DNA of 64,000 bases, from positions 1 through 64,000 of the forward strand of contig QZCP01000165.1 in NCBI GenBank assembly GCA_003956705.1, in the 5' to 3' direction. Each line of letters starts with the position of its first letter. Within the stretch, counting starts at the first letter, position 1. Both the position numbers and the translations under genes were made by a program. Source of the DNA: Brevipalpus yothersi (taxonomy: Eukaryota > Arthropoda > Arachnida > Trombidiformes > Tenuipalpidae). Of the stretch, positions 10,918 to 21,997 are shown in pieces. The notes beneath the pieces are model-generated. The model was given only the letters and a program-made list of their open reading frames with translations. It did not search any database and had not been told where the DNA came from.

Positions 10918-11048
10918 GTTGAATTCAATCATCTCTTACTAGACTTCAAATTGTTATCCAAACAATATACCAAGGTAGGGGAAATTAATGTGACGGTATA
11001 TTGTTTGGATAACAATTTGAAGTCTAGTAAGAGATGATTGAATTCAAC
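10918..11048. repeat. Perfect inverted repeat, 54 bp arms, 23 bp loop
   Basis: Arm 10918-10971 (starts GTTGAATTCAATCATC) and arm 10995-11048 are exact reverse complements by eye. The spacer 10972-10994 starts AAGGTAGGGG, a string that also occurs just before the left arm (about 10909). That duplicate hints that the palindrome arose by copying of one strand (template switch or hairpin repair) rather than by transposition. A transcript would fold into a long hairpin. Confidence 0.9.
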
Positions 11049-11929
11049 TGCTTATTTTCTTCAAAAAGGTTGAAATTCCTCTTTCAAATTTATTTTGATA
11101 ATCTGTTGCGATCTATCAGCACTAGGTGGAATTATTTTTCTAATAATTCCACAATGCATTCATTGTATAATTTAGTCTGATTTAATTCTGAATCTAAATA
11201 GTGAACGCGGTGACAGTAGATCCAGGAAGTGGGATGATGATTGCCGCCAAAAGTTACATCTATGTGCACATCTCAAAGCCAATACTCTCTCTATCGGAAA
11301 TGATGAAAGGAAGAGCAAAGCTATCCGATAAAATGAACAATATATCTCCATACAGCTTGATAATCGATAAGTTTTAACTTCAAAAGTGAGGCTCAACCAG
11401 AGCCAGTAGCTGTGGGCTTAAATTTTGACGCGCCAAAAAACTTAGAATCGTTTCCATTGATCACTGCTTTGATCACGTGTTTTTAAAGTTGGTTCAACAA
11501 TCAACATGGTTAATCAATGTAATTATTGTCGTTTTTTTTCATGCTCTAATTGAGTTGTTTGACCATTGGATCGATGAGTGATGTTCCTCTATTTGATACA
11601 TGTTGGTGATTTTTCTGGAGAAAAAGTTCTCTTATCTGATTGGCAAGATATAATTTATGGCCATCGATAAAATGCCAACATTTTTTTATATCGTGTTCTA
11701 GAGGGTCTAGAGAGCCCAATATTGAGGGAAAAATTTATCATGTGACGTTCGGAAGCCAATAGGTGACTATATTACCAATAAATTGAGAAAAAATTAGAAC
11801 TTTCAATTTTTTAACTTGGAATGAATGGATGAGTCAAACATTGCTTACCTTGATTAGTTCAACTATTAATCATCATCTGAACAATTCTCAGTGTTCAAAT
11901 ATTCTTCTCCTTCTTCACTTTCATTCTCC

Positions 11930-11953
11930 TCTCTCTCTCTCTCTCTCTCTCTA
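11930..11953. repeat. CT dinucleotide run
   Basis: About 12 CT units just inside the left part of the Ulp1/PHD element; it causes a spurious serine-leucine reading frame. Confidence 0.85.
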
Positions 11954-12126
11954 TCTATTTATCTCTCTTGCTCGATATCAATCTATGTTGAAATTTTCGG
12001 TCAAATAAGGAAAAAACTTTGTACGAATTTGGGAAAATTATATTGTAAGAAGATTGAAAAATGCTTTACATACAATGACAATAAAGTAATGAAAGGAAGA
12101 ATGATACAGTAATGGATGGGGAAAAT

Positions 12127-13131
12127 TTAATCATTGATATCGATGGGAACTGGTTTGCATTCCCTACAGATCCAATCTTCCTCTCCTTTGACATCTTTTT
12201 TATCCAAATTGATGCAACTGTAATGGAACCATTCGAGGCATTCATCACAACCAATCATCTCTTGTTTCCTGTCATAAGGTTTCCTACATAAACAATATAC
12301 TCGCTTTGTCTTGAGTCTATCTAAAACCTTCTTTTTCTTCTCCTCTTTGTTGGTTGGGAAGAGTGAAAGATCATTCTTGTCCAGACAATTCTTGAGATGG
12401 CTTCTGAGGGTGGAATTATCAAATCTCACTTCACCTGGGCATAGACCAGAGCAGAAAGCTACTGCATTCGCTATCGCGAAGCATCCACAGTTATAATCAT
12501 CAGACTGGAGAGATGATTCAATGAGTTTGAAATGCAGTTCCTCTCCCACTATACCTCTTGTGATAGCGCTCATCATTGAAGTGAAAGTTGACGAGTTCAT
12601 CTTTGTGGCGGTGTTGAGAGAGTCATATACATCGAATTGAAGACTATTGACATCATCGCTTGTGACACAGATGAAATGACTATGGAAAAAGAGAATCTGA
12701 CAGAATTTCCCATAACTTTCACTGAATTTCCGTGAATAATGAGGCACGCGGTGAATCAAGCCATCGATGATACTTAATCCGAAGATCTTTGGATAGATAG
12801 ACTGGAGCTTCATCATAGCCCAATTCATGATATCACCGGTTAGCCAAGGATATCCGTTGTAGACATTACGCGTGAACAACCTCTTCGCACTACCCCAGAT
12901 GGTGAAAGGTTCTCTAATCCAAATCTCATCGACAACTTCATTCCCAAAGAGAGATGAGCTCTTAAGTTTGTCATGAGCAAGATAAACCTTCCTACTTCTC
13001 AGACTTGGCTTCGCTTGCTGTCGATCAAGTCCTATGGCAGTGAGATCATCCGGTGGTCTACCGACTTTGGTTGGGAGCTCCTCTGGCTCATCAGCAGAAG
13101 TTTGATCAGCTCTACTCTTTTTGTCTTCCAC
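12127..13131 (-). CDS. Ulp1-like cysteine protease with C-terminal PHD finger
   Basis: About 334 residues. The central part has a C48/Ulp1 signature: His in FHSHFICVTSD, Asp in DVYDSLN, Gln and nucleophile in LQSDDYNCGCFAIANAVAF, so the expected His-Asp-Gln-Cys set is present. The last 60 residues form a PHD zinc finger (YCLCRKPYD, then GCDECLEWFHYSC, then WICRECK: Cys4-His-Cys3). Such proteins would remove SUMO-type modifiers and read chromatin; no substrate can be named. The start is uncertain: the first codon at 13131 is GTG, and the frame stays open upstream to a TAA at about 13197 without any ATG (it includes a basic stretch, RKRFR). A 5' exon is either unseen or lost on capture by the element. 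The gene lies wholly inside the TIR element. Confidence 0.8.
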   Translation of the reverse strand: MEDKKSRADQTSADEPEELPTKVGRPPDDLTAIGLDRQQAKPSLRSRKVYLAHDKLKSSSLFGNEVVDEIWIREPFTIWGSAKRLFTRNVYNGYPWLTGDIMNWAMMKLQSIYPKIFGLSIIDGLIHRVPHYSRKFSESYGKFCQILFFHSHFICVTSDDVNSLQFDVYDSLNTATKMNSSTFTSMMSAITRGIVGEELHFKLIESSLQSDDYNCGCFAIANAVAFCSGLCPGEVRFDNSTLRSHLKNCLDKNDLSLFPTNKEEKKKKVLDRLKTKRVYCLCRKPYDRKQEMIGCDECLEWFHYSCINLDKKDVKGEEDWICRECKPVPIDIND

Positions 13132-13223
13132 TCTGAATCTCTTACGTAGAGGGATTTCATCTGATTGCTTCTCGTTGGTACTAAGTGACTTTGCTTAGTG
13201 GCCTGGAAAAATTGAGCGGCAGT

Positions 13224-13253
13224 CCCCCCCTTTTAGGAAGGGGGGTCCCCCCC
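13224..13253. repeat. C7/G6/C7 hairpin-forming stretch
   Basis: Runs of C (13224-13230), G (13240-13245) and C (13247-13253) in otherwise AT-rich DNA, inside the Ulp1/PHD element upstream of its gene. The G run can pair with either C run. Confidence 0.8.
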
Positions 13254-13336
13254 TCTATGGTCAGCAAAGCACATGTTATAAATTGTCGCAAATATACTAA
13301 CCATTAGGTGGCGCGGGATTCTATATCCTTTGGTTG

Positions 13337-13369
13337 CACACACAACACACACAACACACACACATACAC
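13337..13369. repeat. CA-rich microsatellite
   Basis: Imperfect CA repeat broken by AACAC units, inside the Ulp1/PHD element. Confidence 0.85.
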
Positions 13370-15372
13370 TGTCAGTCCCTTCGGTGGCAAAGTTTTTGTT
13401 TTGGAGGTGAATCCGACAAACTTAATCACAATTAATTTTTGATGTTCACTTCAACCCACACCGGAAACATATGATTTAATAGCCCTAGTGTCCCTAGCAG
13501 TCCCTATCAGCCACCTAATTGATCTATCAAACGCTAAAATTGATGTTGGCATTTTAGCCATCGCGATAATTTACTGAGCTTTCACTGTTTTCTCTTTCTT
13601 ATGTTTACGGTCACTTTACTCTGATTGATCATGAATTCTTGATGAACCAAATAAGTTTGTAAGCTTATCCAGGTAAGTGTCCACTAGCAAAGTGGCCATC
13701 AATATTAATCATCTATATTAGCATGCATATATGTATGTAATGATCTTCACAAGTCATTTCTCTCTCTCTCTCTTTCTCTCTGTTCCAGGCTGATCAACAT
13801 AAAGTGGTGATCACTTTTGCTATTCGACTCAATCATATTCACTATACTCATCTCATGGTGATCATAACGATTCATATTGAGCCTCTAAACTACAGTTTTG
13901 ATCATGTTTTGGACTAATGTGTATATGAACAGGTTTACCAAGAGAGTACTTACCAATTGTTGTACGGATTTTCCTCTTCAATCGATTGTTTTTGTTTTTT
14001 TTGAAAGCCTGTTTGTTTGCTCTGAATCTTGCCAAGATTGTCTTGGGACATCTTTGTGTATGTCAATGGTCCTAAGCAACCAGGAATCAAGTTGGTGATC
14101 ACTTCACATCATTGGAATACACCTCAATGAATATGATAAACTATCAACTTCTGATTGGGTCGAAGAAATTTTTGGAAGAAAATGATATGATCATCACACT
14201 GTCAACATGTAATTTGTCAACTCATTAGCATCAGTTCCCACCGAGTCGTCATTACTAAGAACAGATGGGAAATGCCATCAATGAATATGTGATCAACCAA
14301 TTCAGGGTGAATAAAGATTCACTGGATCAGAGAAGATGGTAACAAAGATCAAGAATTGAAATTATGACGGAAATCTAATATCATTGGAATTCTTGTCTGA
14401 TTATTTGAATTTTCAGTCAGGTGAGCTGTCTTATTGGAAGATAATTGAAATTTTTTCGAGAAAAAACATTGTTTAATACCGGTTTTTCTTGTCAACAGAC
14501 TCAATGAATATCAAAGAGTAGTTTAAAATACTCTTTGATGAATATCCTGCTTTCTCTTTAACATTCCGCAAAAAGTGAAAAGCTAATTCTTTTGGTGTGA
14601 ATATGATCATTCTGATGTTTCCAAAGTCTAAAGACTTCAGCTCGACTGTATTCCCGGAAATCACTAGCTAACGAAGAGAACTTCTCTATCATCTAAGTAG
14701 ATTAGCCACAAAAACAAACAAATGTCGTTTTAGTTTTCAAACACAGACTATACCTGTCCTCTTATCACGGAGCTACTCATATCATTGACATCTACCAAGA
14801 AAAGTTTTGATGAATTCAGTCAATCTGACATAAATACTTGAAGATCTCTTTAAAACTCTCCCGAACGCTCGTAACGTGAAAAGATCTGACTCATTCATTG
14901 GGAGCCTCTCAAGTTCAGCCAAAGCGATTCAAGATTTGTCACATGCTTCAAGAAAGTTCAACAATTAATCAGTTTCGAGTCCTTGAAGAACTTTCCTCTG
15001 TGTCTTGCTACATGTAATTATGAGAAATTTTCTAGCTTCCTTGGTCCTGAATAGTTTCTCTCATCTTCTATTCAGTTGTTATCACTAGTTAGTCAAACTT
15101 GAGTATCACATACATTTCCTGGGATCATCAATCCATGAATATTTGCCCCCAGCCATTTTCAGCTAGCACTTGAATATCATGGAACTTTCTGCCCTTTTGT
15201 CGGACGATCAAAACAAATATGATCTGTTACAATCCTGGTATCAAGCCACCACTCTTTCCAACAATACTGAGGACGAATTAACATCGGTGTTACTGTTTTC
15301 CCTCCCTTATAAATCAATCGATTTTGCACTGCTCCTGTAACAACGCAAAACAGCGTGACTTGGAAACCAAAT

Positions 15373-16007
15373 TTATGAGAGCATATCCTGGCAAAGTTTG
15401 GCTCTAATTGGGCCCAAGATCGTTTCAAGAAAAAGATTATATTAAAAAATTGATTTGAGATCCGCACCTGTACTCATCAGAGAATTGTATCCTCGAATGG
15501 ATTTCTGGGCTAGCCTAAGGCTTGTATAAAGTTTGATGGGACGGTGCCAGTTTATGTCTGACAACGAATTCGTATTGAATCTTTTGTGATGAATCTGATA
15601 CAAATCCAACACTGCATTTTCGTTTGATTCATTATTCAGAATCTTTAATAGTGCTTGATGATTAAAATGATCGGAAGTGGATAAATCCAGCGGAGAGCTT
15701 GATCCAATCGTTTCTCAGGTTACATTGATAATTATTTTGGGACTAACCATGATTTCATCATCTCTAAGATTGAAAGCAGATGTGCTCATCAGATGGCAAA
15801 GGAACTCTAAAGCAATTTTAAGACCGATTATTCTGTACGGGGACTTTTGTATCATTGAGTTGCGAATTTAATTTAATTTAAATATGTGTAAGTTAGTATT
15901 TGTTTCGCGTAGGGAGAAAAATTTTCTACTATTACTACTCTTTTGTCACTTTATAACAAGACAATCGAGACAATTTCAATACTTTTAGATTTGATTAACA
16001 GTAAATT
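15373..16007. other. Intergenic, no gene seen
   Basis: The open frame 15677-15871 (+) is short, has no recognisable motif and no neighbour exon. The stretch precedes the 3' end of the first receptor gene. Confidence 0.5.
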
Positions 16008-17347
16008 TCATTTTTCAATCTTAAGATTCGTTACCAAAAGAAGAGTGTGAGCAGTTGTCTCTAGAAGAGTCTTGAGAAGAGAAGGTTGTTAGATAAGAAA
16101 AAATTCCATCCTATCTACCGATACTTACCAGAATCATGCTTCTAGATGAGTATGTCAGAAATTGAAAGCATGTAAATTCGATAGGCCTCTGTTCTGTTAG
16201 ACCCAAAATATTCTCTATCTTCATGGCAAGTTCGGTACTGAATTTTTGCTTGAGAAGCATCTGCCACAATCTTTCGTCTATCCTTTTTCCCTGTTAATTG
16301 TGAACATTCTGTTATAACTTATCCAGCAACAGATTGAGATTGTCACCTTACCGAAGATGTGGGCAGCCTTCCGATCAAATTTATGGCTCCAATACCAAGT
16401 ATCACTCCTCCATAAACGATATTAATTGCCAAAAACTGAGCTCCAGAGGAAGCATTTGAGAATAGAGCAACAAAAACCATAGAAGTTACAAGGGCAAAAG
16501 TAGCACAATAAACTGCCCCACACATTATGGACAAAGATTTGTTTGCTTTTTTCGTATCTCCGTAAATATTCATGTGTTCAATTAAAATTTTGAGGGCTTC
16601 ATTTTCTCTAGTTTCTAGTTCCTCATTTCTCACATTCAATTTGATCAGTTTTTGATTCACTTGATCCAATCGAAATTTAGCGATAGCACAATAGCTAACA
16701 TACAAAAATTCAGCCACAAAAACGGCTTGAATCATCATAAAATTGGCTACAGTCGATAGTACCCATGATAAAATTCTTAGAAAATTTGAAACTTTATCGT
16801 TCTGAATGAGTAATAATGAGAAACTCATCCAAATATTAGGAGGTAAAAGAAAGCAGACCACAGATAATTGTTCAAATATGTAAATAGCGCTAACTGTTTT
16901 TCTAAGTTTGATCCATTTTGATGCATCATTTGTCCAGACTTTAGCATTTTGGTCAACAAAATATACATCAATCCAATCGGCATGTGATTCTCTACGATTG
17001 ATTCCCGAAAATGACCACAGAATTGCTAGACCAGTTAAAAAGGAGGAAAGATAGGCACAGTTACCCAAGATACTAGTATTTCCAAATAAAATACCAACAT
17101 CACACAAAGTTAATCTGATGATAGGATCATCGGTAAACATCAATAATATGATTCTCAACGTATTTAAGATGATGAAAAAATATGCCAATCTATTCATGAT
17201 GGCCGATGATCTCTGACTAGGATCTCCCAAAAATCTGCCTGATAGCAATCCCCATCCATGGAGAAATTGCTCAAAATTGAAGTTCAATAATCTCGAAGAT
17301 CGTTCATCTTTGGTTAGGCCAAAAAAATTTAAAGCTGATCTCAACAT
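16008..17347 (-). CDS. Gustatory receptor-like 1
   Basis: Three exons, complement 16352-17347, 16129-16290 and 16008-16070; 406 residues. Exon 1 holds about six hydrophobic spans (near residues 65, 95, 155, 200, 265 and 300) and ends at LPTSS. Exon 2 carries the pre-TM7 segment EQRPIEFTCFQFL. Exon 3 encodes TLLETTAHTLLLV, the outer half of TM7. The P-x-x-F-T-x-x-x-F arrangement followed by a phase-0 intron just before a Thr-led final helix is the plan of insect and arthropod gustatory receptors (7tm_7), although the usual TYLVILIQF ending is degenerate. ATG 17347 (MLRSALNFFG) is preferred; a TTG lies six bases upstream. It is the most 3' member of the array and one of the most diverged in exon 3. 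Confidence 0.82.
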
Positions 17348-19239
17348 TGCCAAATAATTTTTCCAGTTTCATTTAATCAATAGAAATCAGAAAATAAATA
17401 ACTAATAATGAAGCACAATGTTCAGCTCAGATAGGGGAAGAATTTTTCACGAAGTTCCCTACCTCTGGCAACTCGATTCGAGATCATGACAACGAAGTTA
17501 ATGGAAATGCTTTTCTTTCCGATTCCAAGTAAGAAATGAGACGTGTGATGTGCGTGTTATCGGAGCATTTTCGACAATTTCACAGCTCATTGATGATAAT
17601 CAATTTTTCAGCTAATTAGCAAAAGCAATAACCACAGTATGAGTCAAGAAATAATTAGTTGATTGGAAATCTTAGGAAGCAGAGCTTCATGATCAAATTC
17701 ATCAATCTATAATCTTCATTTTTTCGATTATGAAAATGATTTTCAAAATGTTTTCTAAATCTCATATGAACATAAAATAGCTCCCCTCTTCTTTGAAAAT
17801 ATCTAGTCTACAATAAATTGTAAATTGTGTTTACAGTTTTTCTGCAATGGAAATTTATCGAAGACGCAAGTGAACCATTTGCAAAAATGCATTTCAAGTC
17901 AAAGTGTGAAAACATACGAATTCATTATATGCATTTCACCTTTATAGAACTTGCACACGAAACGATATCAAATGGTAGAGAATAGTTGTAAAAGTTCACC
18001 AATAATTGCAGGTGGGGTTGAATATCTGTGTCAATACTACACGTATAGAGTTCTGATATACATAAACTTTGCACAGTTTTCGAAAAGAAATCCCCATCAT
18101 GAATAGACGAAAAGAACATCTATTTTGGGGTCCCAATAACGCACAATGTTAATACAGTGATGACGAATACACCTAACATTAACGGGGCAAGTCACAATCT
18201 ATCGATAATTTTCCAGCATTTTCTCTTCACTTTTGAACAACTACCGTACAATCGAAGTTGAACACAAAAAAGTTTCATCAAAAAATTCCCTGCAGAATAG
18301 AAATGAACTGGAAATTTCAGTAGCATTACGGTTTTCGGTTTTTGAAGCCTAGATTTTCGAAATTCTGAGAATTTTCGGTATTCATTCGATATATCGACGT
18401 GTAATTCAGGTGAAACAAAGTATTGGTCATGACAATTGTTAGACTAAAGAAAAAAAGATGAGAATCATAGAATGAATGATAAAATCGGAAAAGATATTTC
18501 GAGAGAAGTACTCATTTTCAGTTACGTTTAATCCCATAGTAAAAACCCATAGGCTCCTCATAGGTCTCAAAAGTCAAAATCCTGATGACCAGCGAAATTC
18601 TTGGCCCATTTCTATCCTATTCTGAATTTTGAGGCCAAATTTTTTTCTTAATTAACTTCATCTATTGCTCAATCTCAATTGTTATGATTAGAATCGATTC
18701 TCTCACATAATCATATTTTTCTAATTGCTCAAACTCCGTCACATTACTTTTCGCCACCTCGGTACACTACTATATCAACTAGCAACCAGCGACTTGAAAT
18801 GCAACTAATTATTTACATGTATCTCCATGAATCTCGAAAAAAGTATTTCAAATGAATGAAAATTTTTCTGTTTCCCTTCTATCGTACTAAATGAGAGCTG
18901 ATAAAAGATGAAGAAAGAGATCGCCTTTACCTAATTTAAAACGAAAAGCATGCTATGTGTCTTGATCTCATGAAGATCTCGTATTCGGTTTTTCCTCCAA
19001 AATCTAACGACAACCATGTACTGGCCCAGAACTTTCACTAACAAAATCATATTCATGGACACCAGTATTATATCAATTTTCAAAAGGAAATGTAGGATCA
19101 TACTTCAACAAGTAACTCGAATATTTTTGTTTTTTTCCAATTGTTTATGCACTTTCGAATCAATTTAGGGACAAACACAGCATTGCTAGTTAGATTGAGC
19201 CAGTATGCTGAATTGCATACTTCACAATCATGGCCATAA
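17348..19239. other. Intergenic, no gene seen
   Basis: About 1.9 kb with only short open frames (for example 17925-18119, -) lacking motifs or splice partners. Confidence 0.45.
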
Positions 19240-19630
19240 TTAGATCACAGTTTCGAGGGCATTTTCAGCGTCTCGGAAGATTTGTCGAAGCATACTCTTG
19301 ATGTCAGTGGAGTCCTCAGGAATAGCCTCAATCCTTCGCTTGAATTCCGTAGCATATTGTCCGAATTCAGGCCATGCGATTGTCCAATCATCGATTTTCA
19401 GCCAGACACCAGCCTTCATCAAGATGGGTACCTGATCATTGGCATCATTGTATCGGTCTTTTTTGACAGTCATCAATGCATCTTCCCACCTGCCTGAGAA
19501 CCAACTTTGTTATTATAATTGTTTGTTTGAACTAATGATTAATTTCCTAAGCAGTAACATTACCTGCTTCAGCTATGGCAGAAAAAACAATAAGAAAACT
19601 CAACAGAGTAAAAGAAATTTTGGTTATCAT
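19240..19630 (-). CDS. Short secreted protein of unknown family, member 1
   Basis: Two exons, complement 19564-19630 and 19240-19493; 106 residues. Exon 1 is almost entirely a signal peptide (MITKISFTLLSFLIVFSAIAEA), with a phase-1 intron exactly at its end. The mature part starts GRWEDALMTVKKDRY and contains VWLKIDDWTIAWPEF and RRIEAIPED, which align with the four copies at 56.7-63.8 kb. It has no cysteine pattern and looks alpha-helical and acidic. It is alone among receptor genes, about 37 kb from its relatives, and the most diverged. A (GAGAAA)n tract begins about 110 bases upstream of its ATG. Function unknown; a salivary or gut secretion is only a guess. Confidence 0.78.
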
Positions 19631-19742
19631 CTTTTCACCAGAGAAAAATTTCCAACTCATCAATTCAATCAACTGCTGACTGGACGTAATGGCCAAAGCT
19701 CACATGCATGATCAGTGATCAACTCAACTGGGGAGATGGATA

Positions 19743-19861
19743 AGAGAGAAAGAGAAAGAGAAAGAGAAAGAGAAAGAGAAAGAGAAAGAGAAAGAGAAAG
19801 AGAAAGAGAAAGAGAAAGAGAAAGAGAAAGAGAAAGAGAAAGAGAAAGAGAAAGAGAGAAA
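19743..19861. repeat. (GAGAAA)n microsatellite, about 20 units
   Basis: Nearly pure hexanucleotide tract in the presumed promoter of the short secreted protein gene at 19240-19630. The serine-leucine reading frame across it (19669-19908, -) is a product of the repeat. Confidence 0.95.
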
Positions 19862-19862
19862 A

Positions 19863-20650
19863 AGCACACCTTTCTTCTACCATGGTAAGTATTGGATAAA
19901 GAATGCAAAGAATGTTTAATTTTTCGAGTAGATTTTTTAATCAGTTATGTGGACAATAAAGTCAGTTGCTCTGGGTTGATATTAATCGATTTGAATTTCG
20001 ACTCTTTAAATCTTTTCTGAAAATCAGGTATTTTTCTACATTTGAAAGGACAAATTAAGCTGCATCTAAAGATCAGAGGGAAAACTTTGATATGATCGAA
20101 TCTAATGATTGTAAGGAAAGTAAGGGTCTAACAAGTCTAATAGGTCTTGTAAATGAAAAAAGTTCAGTTTTATTAGAGAAAAATTCATTCGCAATTGGGT
20201 GTTGAATAAATAATAATTGTTGATCGCCTGTCATACACTCGTTCTAGATTTCTCAATTCTGAGAAGGAAATCAACTTTTTTCTCTTTCGACTAGTCTATT
20301 TACATCTAAAGTATTCATTTAAGCTGTGTTCAGTTGGGAAATTGAATGTCTGTTCGAATTGATGATTTGCTCGAGAAATTCCATGTAAATAGAGGTTCTT
20401 TGAAAGGCTGGTCCAGTGATCATTCTAGTCAGGTAGAAAAAAATAGTTTATCACTCAAGAACTCAGTTTATTGTATTTTTTGAGCCATTGATCCAGAGAG
20501 TATTTCTACTAGAGCTACTCTTCGCACTGATCCGAAATTCTGTCTGATTCCAACTCTTGATAATTTTGTAGAAGGGCTAGGTCAATTATCAATTGATAAT
20601 AGGTTAACCTATCAAATCAGAATTTTCAAGAACATCACTGAACACCATTT
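19863..20650. other. Intergenic, no gene seen
   Basis: AT-rich sequence without recognisable exons; it ends at the stop codon of the second receptor gene. Confidence 0.45.
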
Positions 20651-21997
20651 TCATCGAGTTTGCTTAAGGTTGGCGATGAGTAAAAACATAGAAGCCATCA
20701 ATTCCAGAGAAGTCTAGTCAGAGAAGAAGAAACAGTGATAAAGAGTGAAGATTTGAGAAATCTTTCATCACAATCACTTACCAATATCATGCCTCTGGAA
20801 GAAAAAACCAGGAAATGGAAACAGGTGAATTCAATTGGTCTCTCCTCGGATAAACTTATTATATCGTTCAATTTTAAACTCAAATCTTTTTTGAACGCCA
20901 TACGAGGTAAAATATGATAAAGTTGCTTGATAATTTTTTTCGCCTAAATCAGAGATAATGTGAGTATGAGATATCGTTCTTAAATGAGATATTAGAAAGC
21001 TTACCGTTATGGTGATATACATTCCAGCTAGATTGAATCCTACAATACCCAAACATGTGGTCCCAACAGTTATGCAAATAGCGACAAATTTTGTGCCTGG
21101 AGAAACATCAGTATAAAGAGTAGTAAAAAGCATAATTATCGAAAGAGCTGATGCTGAACAATATGATGATCCGACGATTATTGATAAAGATTTGTTAGCA
21201 TTCATGGTGTCTTTATAAAGGGTCAAATATTTTCGCAATATCGAATTGACCTCTGTTTTACACAATTTTCCATTATCAGTCCTTTCCAATCTCTTCAGAA
21301 TAAAATTGACCTCCTCTAATCGATATTTGGTAATGAAACAATAGCTATTGACTAGAAAGAGAGATATCTGTACACCTCGAAGAAATAAATAATTGCCTCC
21401 TTGAGACATAATCCATATTGGAATTTGTACAAATCTCCAAACTTTGATGCCAGGCACAAACAATAGAGCCAAAATGAGACTTGCTTCACCTGGAATGAAT
21501 ATTCCCAACATTATCAAGGCTTGTGCGATGTAAATAATGTTGACCACTTTTCTTAGACTATTCCAACTCGAGGGATCATGTGTCCAATCATCAATATTTT
21601 GATCATCAAAATAAATCTGAATCCAGCTTGAATGTGGCTCTCTTCTATTGATTGCTGAGAATGCCCACAGAATACCAATTTGACCTAAATAACTTGAAAC
21701 GAAAGCTGCATCACCCAAAACTCTTATATTTCCAAATAAAATTCCTATATCACAAAGTGTCAATCCTAGGGATGGATCACTTATGAGCATTGTGTAAATG
21801 ATTCTTATCAGATTGAAAATTGCCAGAAAATAGTTCAAAACGTTCATAAATTTGGATGAGTGTTTAGGGATTTTCGTTGAAAAATTTCCATGAAGAAGTC
21901 CACAATGATAGAGAACTTTTTCAAAATTGTAGTCTAATAATCTTGAAGATTTTGCTCCATTATCTTTGTTCATAAATTGAGAGGAAGATTCGAACAT
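20651..21997 (-). CDS. Gustatory receptor-like 2
   Basis: Exons complement 21005-21997, 20782-20943 and 20651-20713; 405 residues, ATG at 21997 (MFESSSQFMNKDNGAKSSRL). Unspliced, the frame of exon 1 runs through the intron and across exon 2 in the wrong frame, so an ORF-only view gives a false 388-residue protein. Exon 1 contains LTLCDIGILFGNIR and the span WAFSAINRRE shared across the array. Exon 2 has EERPIEFTCFHFLVFSSRG, and exon 3 TSLELMASMFLLIANL. Closest in style to the genes at 27.1, 28.9 and 32.2 kb. Likely a plasma-membrane ligand-gated cation channel of taste neurons, by family. Confidence 0.85.

Larger units (their letters stand above)
11658..13565 (-). mobile_element. 1,908 bp TIR element carrying a Ulp1-PHD gene
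   Basis: Flanked by a perfect 8 bp direct repeat ATAATTTA (11650-11657 and 13566-13573). The corresponding site in copy A (ATAATTTC at 3350-3357) is empty, which proves insertion into an existing repeat. The ends are imperfect terminal inverted repeats: the inner 14 bases TAAAATGCCAACAT are identical and the outer 9 match in part. No transposase frame is visible; the only substantial gene is the minus-strand frame at 12127-13131. The element also holds a CT run, a CA run and a C7/G6/C7 stretch. An 8 bp duplication fits hAT, P and KDZ (Zisupton-like) superfamilies. KDZ elements are known to associate with Ulp1-type proteases, so a non-autonomous KDZ relative is one reading, not established. 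Confidence 0.8.
11290..15372. repeat. Long dispersed repeat, copy B
   Basis: Second copy of the repeat at 2070-5110, interrupted at 11658-13565 by the Ulp1/PHD element. The conserved splice donor (GT at 13673) and acceptor (AG ending 13788) are kept. Relative to copy A it has an extra small palindrome at 14510-14539 (arms ATCAAAGAGTA / TACTCTTTGAT). The open frame at 15177-15467 (-) has no counterpart of equal length in copy A and is not called a gene. Confidence 0.75.

Noticed and set aside
11891..12112. Serine-leucine-rich protein
   Set aside because: Created by the CT run; no motif outside the repeat.
15177..15467. Open frame of 96 codons as a transposase piece
   Set aside because: Suggestive phrases but no catalytic motif; copy A does not preserve the frame.
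19669..19908. Serine-leucine repeat protein
   Set aside because: Entirely a translation of the GAGAAA microsatellite.
20831..21004. C-terminal tail of a 388-residue unspliced receptor 2
   Set aside because: The donor at 21004 and a well-matched exon 2 in another frame show it is intron and out-of-frame exon.
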